Assembly: GCA_002322865.1 (NCBI GenBank) | Contig: DCOH01000002.1 | Coordinates: forward strand, 286,150 to 291,423 | DNA length: 5,274 bases | Direction of reading: 5' to 3' | Source: Sphingobacterium sp. UBA1575 | GTDB lineage: Bacteria; Bacteroidota; Bacteroidia; Sphingobacteriales; Sphingobacteriaceae | Translations under genes and position numbers: made by a program | Notes under the pieces: generated by a model | The model's database searches: none | Told to the model about the DNA's origin: nothing | Seen by the model: the letters and a program-made list of their open reading frames with translations, nothing else | Part shown: positions 1-4,043 of the stretch, one piece after another | Position numbering within the stretch: the first letter of the stretch is position 1 | Layout: each line of letters begins with the position of its first letter

Positions 1-1218
1 AGGTTCTTGGAGGTTCTCCGCCAGTTTCTCATAAAGGAATTCCGTCCCGAACATCCATTGCCATTTGTTCCCCATGGATTTGCGCATTAGTGTTTTAACA
101 TGGCTACCCCACTGCTCCGTAGGTATTCCAAAACTGGAAAACTGGAGATCCTTTTTAAAATATCCAAGACCCAAGCCCGATTCCCAGGTCCAATTGTTGG
201 GTAGGTATTGTAGGTAACTGCTATTGAGATAACCGTTGTGCGATCGGATGCCGGTTTTTATCCGCTCATCATACTCAATGCTGTAATCCTCGAATTGAAA
301 ATCTTCGAAGGCATAATTGCCATACAGGCTCAAAAAAGACTGTTTTCCTTTCTTCCGCCAGATGGCTTCTCCGGATGCTTGTTGGTAGGGCCTTCCCCAG
401 GTGATATCTTGCGGAATCAAGGACGTATAGGGCTTCAGGTTGGTGTAACTCCCATTGATGCTTATGGAATTGTCCTTCCAACTTTGCGTATTGCTTAGGC
501 CTAGGCCAACAGTAGAAAAAGAGAGTTCTGTTTTAGGTTCTGCCAATTCCAAGGCGGTACTCAGGTTTAAGATCCCGGAAAGGGCATTTCCGAATTCAGC
601 ACCATAGCCTCCGGTCGAGAAGTTGGTGCCCTTAAACAGAAATGGGGAAAACCTTCCCCGCACAGGAACTCCATTGGCCGAGGAAGTATAGGGTTGAAAG
701 ACCTGAATACCATTTACAAAAGTCTGGGTTTCGGTAGGATCACCGCCTCTGACCATCAAGCGACCATCCTCTCCGGCAATCTGTGCGCCCGGAAGTTTCT
801 GTAATGCAGCGACAATATTCCCCATGCTTCCTGCAGTCGTCACAATATCCAATGGCGATAAAACCGCATTGTATTTATTCCCCACCATGATCTGTCCGGC
901 ACGGATCTCGATGGCTTCAATTTCCTCAATAGGGTAGAGGGTAACCTGAAGATCCAGACTGTCCTTTAATTCGACTTCCATCTCCAGTTGGGTATACCCT
1001 ACTTTGCTGAAGGTGATCTTCTGGTTTCCAAGCGCAGAACTCTTAAACTGGAAATTTCCTAAACTATCACTCATGGCCCCATCGTAGGTTCCGGCAATAA
1101 ATACATTGACATGCTGAACGGGGACTTTTTTGGGGTTTTTGATTGTGCCTTGAATCCGAACTTCCTGAGCCATCAAAAGGTTCGGTAATAAACAAAAGAG
1201 AAGAAGTAAAAATCGCAT
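1..1218 (-). CDS. TonB-dependent receptor, N-terminal part (cut by left window edge)
   Basis: This is an outer-membrane, TonB-driven importer of an unidentified ligand. The minus strand reads open for 406 codons from ATG at 1218 to base 1, with no stop, so the C-terminal barrel lies outside. Residues 1-18 form a Sec signal peptide (MRFLLLLFCLLPNLLMAQ). Residues 21-95 look like a carboxypeptidase-regulatory-like beta-sandwich (IQGTIKN, DSLGNFQF, ITFSKVGYTQ). Residues 118-222 form the plug: SMGNIVAALQKLPG, LMVRGGDPTETQTFVNG and GGYGAEFGNALSGILNLS are classic plug motifs. From about 230 the alternating aromatic/polar pattern fits the first barrel strands. No SusC-type signature and no SusD partner are seen, so a polysaccharide-utilisation role is not supported. 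The gene diverges from the oxoamine-synthase-like gene. Family assignment is strong; the ligand is unknown. Confidence 0.93.
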   Translation of the reverse strand, partial: MRFLLLLFCLLPNLLMAQEVRIQGTIKNPKKVPVQHVNVFIAGTYDGAMSDSLGNFQFKSSALGNQKITFSKVGYTQLEMEVELKDSLDLQVTLYPIEEIEAIEIRAGQIMVGNKYNAVLSPLDIVTTAGSMGNIVAALQKLPGAQIAGEDGRLMVRGGDPTETQTFVNGIQVFQPYTSSANGVPVRGRFSPFLFKGTNFSTGGYGAEFGNALSGILNLSTALELAEPKTELSFSTVGLGLSNTQSWKDNSISINGSYTNLKPYTSLIPQDITWGRPYQQASGEAIWRKKGKQSFLSLYGNYAFEDFQFEDYSIEYDERIKTGIRSHNGYLNSSYLQYLPNNWTWESGLGLGYFKKDLQFSSFGIPTEQWGSHVKTLMRKSMGNKWQWMFGTEFLYEKLAENLQEP

Positions 1219-1234
1219 ATGTTGGTTTTTTTGG

Positions 1235-1264
1235 GAAAGTTAATTCCCCGTTACAGCTGCGAAA
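1235..1264 (-). promoter_or_regulatory. Possible weak promoter for the TonB-dependent receptor
   Basis: On the minus strand, TTTC (1264-1261), 18 nt, then TAACTTTC (1242-1235) resembles the Bacteroidota -33/-7 consensus TTTG and TAnnTTTG with one mismatch in each box. It lies 16 bp upstream of the receptor start, which would give a very short leader. The mismatches make this tentative. Confidence 0.3.
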
Positions 1265-1309
1265 AATCTTTAGGGATGAACCGTTCGGATGCTCGGATGA
1301 ACTGAAGGA

Positions 1310-1339
1310 TTTCCAGTTTGAAAGGATTTTGTATTTTTG
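1310..1339 (+). promoter_or_regulatory. Bacteroidota-type promoter for the oxoamine-synthase-like gene
   Basis: TATTTTTG at 1332-1339 matches the -7 box TAnnTTTG exactly. TTTC at 1310-1313, 18 nt upstream, matches the -33 box with one mismatch. Transcription would start near 1345, about 15 nt before the ATG at 1360. This also argues against the TTG at 1318 as a translation start, since that codon would lie inside the promoter. Confidence 0.55.
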
Positions 1340-1359
1340 GATATCATATTTCCATAAAC

Positions 1360-2424
1360 ATGACCTCTTTTCGAAAGCTGAACCAGCCTACAGGCCGAAT
1401 TATTCACCAAGATGATGCCTCTTATCTGTTTTTTGGCGGAACAGCCTATCTAGGACTGCTCCAAAACCCTGATTATATCGAATTATACAAGGATGGCATC
1501 GACAAGTTCGGATTGAACAATGGTACTTCAAGAACCAATAATGTACAATTGGGCATCTATGAAGAAGCAGAGCATGATTTGGCACAACGGTTTGGATTTG
1601 AGGATGCTGCGGTGCTTTCCAGTGGGTATTTAGCGGCGCAGATTGCCGTCAAGGTTTTGACTAAAGGCAGAAAAGTATATTATGCCCCCGACTGCCATCC
1701 TTCGCTATGGCTGGATGATGATCCTGGGGTAGCAGTAGACTTTGATCAATGGTTGGCTAACAGTATTAAGGAGATCAATGCATCTGATGAAGAGGAATTC
1801 GTCATGATTTCCAACAGTATGGATAACCTCACGCCGAGATTATACGACTTCACCGCATTAAATCAACTTGCTAACGATAAGCGTGTTATCCTGATATTGG
1901 ATGATTCCCATGGAATCGGGGTACTTCGGAAAAACCAGGTTTCCACTCCAGTTGAAAACTATAAAGTAGCAAACCTGAACATTGTTGTTCTGGCCTCCTT
2001 GGCAAAGGGAATGGGGACGGATGCAGGTGTGGTACTGGGTAATTCCGAGACCATAAAAGCGATTAAAAAACATCCCATTTTCTTGGGATCATCACCTTCA
2101 GCCCCAGCAGCATTGTATGCCCTGAAAAACGGGAAAGCCATCTACAACCACGCCTTCGACCAGATGCAGGCCAATGTTTCCCAATTGGAAGGATTGGTAA
2201 AAGGACTTAAACTAAACCATATTACCCATTTCCCCGTATTCTCCTCGCAAGCTTCGGCACTCTACAAACATCTTATTAATCACAAGATTGTTATATCAAG
2301 TTTTCCCTATCCGTTGGCGGATAGTCCCCTTTTAAATCGTATTATTGTGTCCGCCCTACATCGACCAGCAGATATAGAGTGGTTAGGGGAGGTTTTATCC
2401 AGAGAAAATATTTTAAAACTTTGA
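1360..2424 (+). CDS. PLP-dependent alpha-oxoamine synthase-like enzyme (BioF/KBL/SPT fold)
   Basis: This is a cytosolic fold-type I PLP enzyme of 354 aa, related to enzymes that condense an amino acid with an acyl-CoA; BioF itself is about 385 aa. Visible landmarks, by comparison with remembered E. coli BioF, are H113 in PDCHPSLW (PLP-stacking His133), D181 and H184 in LILDDSHGIG (Asp204/His207), K216 in SLAKGMGTDAG (Schiff-base Lys236), SSGYLAAQIA matching the ISGFAANQA helix, and R327 seven residues before H334 near the C terminus. The glycine-rich loop is altered (FGLNNGTSRTNNVQLG), and the usual Glu before SMDG is M149. The ATG at 1360 is chosen because the open frame's TTG at 1318 lies inside the promoter and would add 14 unsupported residues. 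No bio genes are adjacent. The PLP fold is very likely; BioF or 2-amino-3-ketobutyrate ligase activity is not shown. Confidence 0.88.
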   Translation: MTSFRKLNQPTGRIIHQDDASYLFFGGTAYLGLLQNPDYIELYKDGIDKFGLNNGTSRTNNVQLGIYEEAEHDLAQRFGFEDAAVLSSGYLAAQIAVKVLTKGRKVYYAPDCHPSLWLDDDPGVAVDFDQWLANSIKEINASDEEEFVMISNSMDNLTPRLYDFTALNQLANDKRVILILDDSHGIGVLRKNQVSTPVENYKVANLNIVVLASLAKGMGTDAGVVLGNSETIKAIKKHPIFLGSSPSAPAALYALKNGKAIYNHAFDQMQANVSQLEGLVKGLKLNHITHFPVFSSQASALYKHLINHKIVISSFPYPLADSPLLNRIIVSALHRPADIEWLGEVLSRENILKL

Positions 2425-2450
2425 TTGTCAATAAAATAATTGTAGCTTTG
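2420..2450 (+). promoter_or_regulatory. Upstream promoter P1 of the HU operon
   Basis: TTTG (2420-2423), a 19-nt spacer and TAGCTTTG (2443-2450) match the Bacteroidota housekeeping consensus without mismatch. The -33 box overlaps the last codons and stop of the preceding enzyme gene. A transcript from here would have a leader of about 165 nt before the HU gene and would read through P2. No terminator is visible between the enzyme gene and this promoter, so some readthrough is also possible. Confidence 0.6.
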
Positions 2451-2453
2451 CAA

Positions 2454-2581
2454 GCCTTTTGGAATGTAATATTGGGGATTCATCTACTAATTCGTTGAAT
2501 GATAACGATTTGGTTATTAAAAAAACGCAAAAATATTTTCATTACTCAATATAAAAAGATACTTTTGCAACCCCAAAAGGC
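2454..2581. repeat. 9-bp inverted repeat at the two start regions of the HU operon
   Basis: GCCTTTTGG at 2454-2462 and its exact reverse complement CCAAAAGGC at 2573-2581 lie 110 bp apart. Each sits just after a -7 box (P1 and P2). Both boxes also end in the same TTTGCAA string. In a P1 transcript the two arms could pair, or they could be half-sites for a regulator. The function is inferred only; an exact 9-bp pair could arise by chance. Confidence 0.45.
2537..2567 (+). promoter_or_regulatory. Proximal promoter P2 of the HU operon
   Basis: TACTTTTG (2560-2567) matches the -7 consensus exactly. TTTC (2537-2540), 19 nt upstream, matches the -33 TTTG with one mismatch. Transcription should start near 2573, leaving a leader of about 50 nt. 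The stretch just before the ATG is A/T-rich (AGAGTAAAATAGAT) and has no clear Shine-Dalgarno, as is normal in Bacteroidota, whose ribosomes sequester the anti-Shine-Dalgarno. Confidence 0.62.
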
Positions 2582-2622
2582 CTATGAGGTACAGGGTTTA
2601 GATTAATTAGAGTAAAATAGAT

Positions 2623-2910
2623 ATGACTAAAGCAGAAATTATTGCAGAGATCTCTAACAAGACTGGGTTAGAGAAGGTTGATGTACAAGAGACCGTTGAA
2701 GCATTCTTCAAAGTAGTTAAAAGCGCCATGGTTGGTGGTGAAAATGTTTACGTAAGAGGCTTCGGTAGCTTTGTGGTAAAAAAGAGAGCAGAAAAAACAG
2801 CTCGTAACATCTCAAAAAATACAGCTATCATTATTCCTGAGCACTACGTGCCTAGCTTTAAACCTGCAAAAGTTTTTGTAGAAAAAGTGAAAAACGGAAA
2901 TAAAAAATAA
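2623..2910 (+). CDS. HU/IHF-family DNA-binding protein
   Basis: This 95-aa nucleoid protein dimerises and binds or bends DNA in the minor groove; such genes are often called hup. The N-terminal helical dimerisation part (residues 1-40, MTKAEIIAEISNKTG) is followed by the signature VYVRGFGSFVVKKRAEKTARN (42-62 region), the beta arm (about 53-75) and VPSFKPAK (76-83). It aligns with remembered E. coli HU without gaps through residue 90. In that alignment residue 63, the arm-tip proline (Pro63) that intercalates in DNA, is Ile, and the Q-T-G turn is replaced by S-K-N. The later KPGK-type motif of many HU proteins reads KPAK. It is the first gene of an apparent operon: the TPR gene starts 9 bp after its stop. 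The ATG at 2623 fits the family length and follows two promoter-like sequences. Identity is secure; whether it acts as HU or as one IHF-like subunit is open. Confidence 0.97.
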   Translation: MTKAEIIAEISNKTGLEKVDVQETVEAFFKVVKSAMVGGENVYVRGFGSFVVKKRAEKTARNISKNTAIIIPEHYVPSFKPAKVFVEKVKNGNKK

Positions 2911-2919
2911 TCATTTAAC

Positions 2920-3765
2920 ATGAAGAACACCAGACAAATACAGATCGTCGTAGCTTTAGTAGTCGTCCTTATCATGGGCTTTCTATTGGTACGTCCTGTA
3001 AAAGGTTTGGTGACAAAAGAAGAAACAGCTGCAGCAGCTACTGAACAAGGCGCTGCTGCAGATGACTTTACCCTATCTAGCGTTTCGGAAGCCTCCAAAC
3101 GCGGATTAAACCCAGCAATTGTTTCTGAAATTACTGACCTGGAGAAGAAAGCGGATAAAGCTTCTGGGGAAGAGAAAATTGCGATCTACCAGCAATTGGC
3201 CGATAAATGGAACGATGTGGAAAAAGCAGTCCCTCAAGGATTCATCTATGAGGATATGGCTACTATTTCACCTAAATTCGATTATTGGTTGAAAGCAGGT
3301 AATGCGTACCGTAAAGGATATACGAATTTGCAGGATAGTGCTTTGGTAGTTGCGTTGAACAAACGTGCCATCACTGCCTTCCAAAAAGCAGTTGACCTGG
3401 ACGGTAAGAATTTGGAAGCTAAAACAGGTCTTGGTGCTGCCATGGTCACAGGAACAAACAATCCTATGTCGGGTATCGCCCTTTTAAGAGAAGTGGTAGA
3501 AGCTGATCCAAAGAACATCGAGGCAAACAAAACTTTAGGTTTGTTTTCATTACAATCACGTCAGTTCGATCGTGCTATCGATCGTTTCAAAACAGTGGTT
3601 GAATTAAAACCTGATGCAGAGTCGTATTTTTACCTTGCAACAGGATATCAAAATATAGGGATGAAGAATGATGCTATCGCTGCTTTTGAAAAAAGCAAAT
3701 CGTTGGCGGCTGACCCTTCTCTCTCGCAGTTCATCGATCGCGAGATCGAGAAACTCAAGAAGTAA
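2920..3765 (+). CDS. Membrane-anchored tetratricopeptide-repeat protein
   Basis: This 281-aa protein has a single N-terminal membrane segment (residues 8-24, IVVALVVVLIMGFLLV) after a short basic K/R start, so it is probably anchored in the inner membrane with the rest in the periplasm. An Ala/Glu-rich linker (about 33-50) leads to a helical region. Residues 125-266 hold about four TPR-like units: 125-162 (WLKAGNAYRKG, AITAFQKAVDLD), 165-198 (ALLREVVEADPKN), 199-232 (ANKTLGLFSLQSRQFDRAI, VVELKPDA) and 233-266 (YFYLATGYQNIGMKNDAIAAFEKS). TPRs are protein-interaction scaffolds; no catalytic motif is seen. It starts 9 bp after the HU stop and precedes a ribosomal-type microgene by 37 bp, so all three are probably cotranscribed. 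The partner and function are unknown. A lipoprotein is unlikely because the N terminus has no Cys. Confidence 0.9.
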   Translation: MKNTRQIQIVVALVVVLIMGFLLVRPVKGLVTKEETAAAATEQGAAADDFTLSSVSEASKRGLNPAIVSEITDLEKKADKASGEEKIAIYQQLADKWNDVEKAVPQGFIYEDMATISPKFDYWLKAGNAYRKGYTNLQDSALVVALNKRAITAFQKAVDLDGKNLEAKTGLGAAMVTGTNNPMSGIALLREVVEADPKNIEANKTLGLFSLQSRQFDRAIDRFKTVVELKPDAESYFYLATGYQNIGMKNDAIAAFEKSKSLAADPSLSQFIDREIEKLKK

Positions 3766-3802
3766 TTAACACATTCGTTTAAACATTTTAAAAAATTAAG
3801 CT

Positions 3803-3892
3803 ATGCCAAGCGGAAAGAAAAGAAAAAGACACAAAATGGCTACTCACAAACGTAAAAAACGTTTAAGAAAAAATAGACACAAAAAGAAATAA
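3803..3892 (+). CDS. 29-aa basic ribosomal-type protein (AURKAIP1/COX24 domain, bS22/mS38-like)
   Basis: ATG at 3803 opens 29 codons ending in TAA at 3890-3892. Twenty of the 29 residues are basic (11 Lys, 6 Arg, 3 His). The core KRKRHKMATHKRKKRLRKNR resembles the AURKAIP1/COX24 motif (K-R-x-K-M-x-x-H-K-x-K-K-x-x-R-K/R) of mitochondrial mS38 and the tiny actinobacterial bS22, which bind the small ribosomal subunit. The likely role is an rRNA-embedded accessory peptide of the 30S subunit. The upstream AAAAAATTAAGCT is A-rich with no Shine-Dalgarno. It is the last gene of the HU-TPR operon, just before a strong terminator. Its size makes automated callers likely to miss it. Family assignment is by motif memory; ribosome binding is inferred. 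Confidence 0.88.
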   Translation: MPSGKKRKRHKMATHKRKKRLRKNRHKKK

Positions 3893-3900
3893 GCATTTTT

Positions 3901-3914
3901 AGGGCTTAGGCCCT
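3901..3914 (+). other. Small 5-bp hairpin after the microgene stop
   Basis: AGGGC (3901-3905) and GCCCT (3910-3914) pair around a TTAG loop, 8 nt after the stop codon. There is no T-run after it, so it is not a terminator itself. It might protect the mRNA 3' end or simply be chance. Confidence 0.3.
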
Positions 3915-3928
3915 GTAAAATCATGTGT

Positions 3929-3968
3929 ACAATCTATGATGATAACACTCATCATAGATTGTTTTTTT
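3929..3968 (+). terminator. Intrinsic terminator of the HU-TPR-microgene operon
   Basis: A perfect 14-bp stem, ACAATCTATGATGA (3929-3942) with TCATCATAGATTGT (3949-3962), closes a 6-nt TAACAC loop. It is followed by seven T residues (3962-3968, the first shared with the stem). The stem is A/T-rich but long and exact. It separates the operon from the RNase gene, which therefore probably has its own promoter. Confidence 0.93.
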
Positions 3969-3989
3969 CATAAACGGTTTTTAGGTTTA
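3958..3989 (+). promoter_or_regulatory. Possible weak promoter for the RNase E/G gene
   Basis: ATTG (3958-3961), 20 nt, then TAGGTTTA (3982-3989) fits TTTG/TAnnTTTG with one mismatch per box. The -33 box would overlap the right arm of the preceding terminator. The predicted start near 3995 would place the leader hairpin at the very 5' end of the transcript. No better candidate exists between the terminator and the gene, but the match is weak. Confidence 0.33.
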
Positions 3990-4002
3990 ACCGGACAAAA
4001 AC

Positions 4003-4023
4003 GTTGTAGAGCGAGTCTACAAC
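4003..4023 (+). promoter_or_regulatory. Stem-loop in the leader of the RNase E/G gene
   Basis: GTTGTAGA (4003-4010) and TCTACAAC (4016-4023) form a perfect 8-bp stem around a GCGAG loop. Two more pairs (A4001-T4026, C4002-G4025) are possible if C4024 bulges. It has no T-run after it, so it is not a terminator. It ends 20 nt before the start codon. In E. coli, rne controls its own mRNA through 5'-leader stem-loops; a similar role here is only inferred from position. Confidence 0.5.
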
Positions 4024-4043
4024 CGTCCTTAATGAAGTAGCTG

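Noticed and set aside
238..498. Plus-strand 86-aa frame and the overlapping minus-strand 68-aa frame.
   Set aside because: Both lie within the receptor gene, whose minus-strand frame stays open for 406 codons with signal peptide and plug motifs.
1274..1302. Short direct repeats of GGATGAAC (1274-1281 and 1295-1302) with an extra CGGATG at 1286.
   Set aside because: They are 21 bp apart and could form an operator, but 8-bp matches in a small region are weak evidence, and there is no symmetry or regulator gene nearby.
1318..1359. TTG at 1318 as start of the PLP enzyme, adding 14 residues (MKGFCIFGYHISIN).
   Set aside because: The codons lie inside the best promoter match (-7 box 1332-1339), and the extra residues look unlike the family; ATG at 1360 fits better.
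1143..1415. Plus-strand open frame of 90 aa across the divergent intergenic region.
   Set aside because: It overlaps the receptor N terminus antisense and the PLP enzyme start in another frame; no domain is recognisable.
2501..2514. ATAAC/GTTAT stem in the HU leader as a terminator for the PLP enzyme gene.
   Set aside because: The stem is only about 5 bp and is followed by A residues, not T.
3777..3784. GTTTAAAC palindrome between the TPR gene and the microgene.
   Set aside because: An 8-bp A/T-rich palindrome is expected by chance here, and there is no promoter match beside it.
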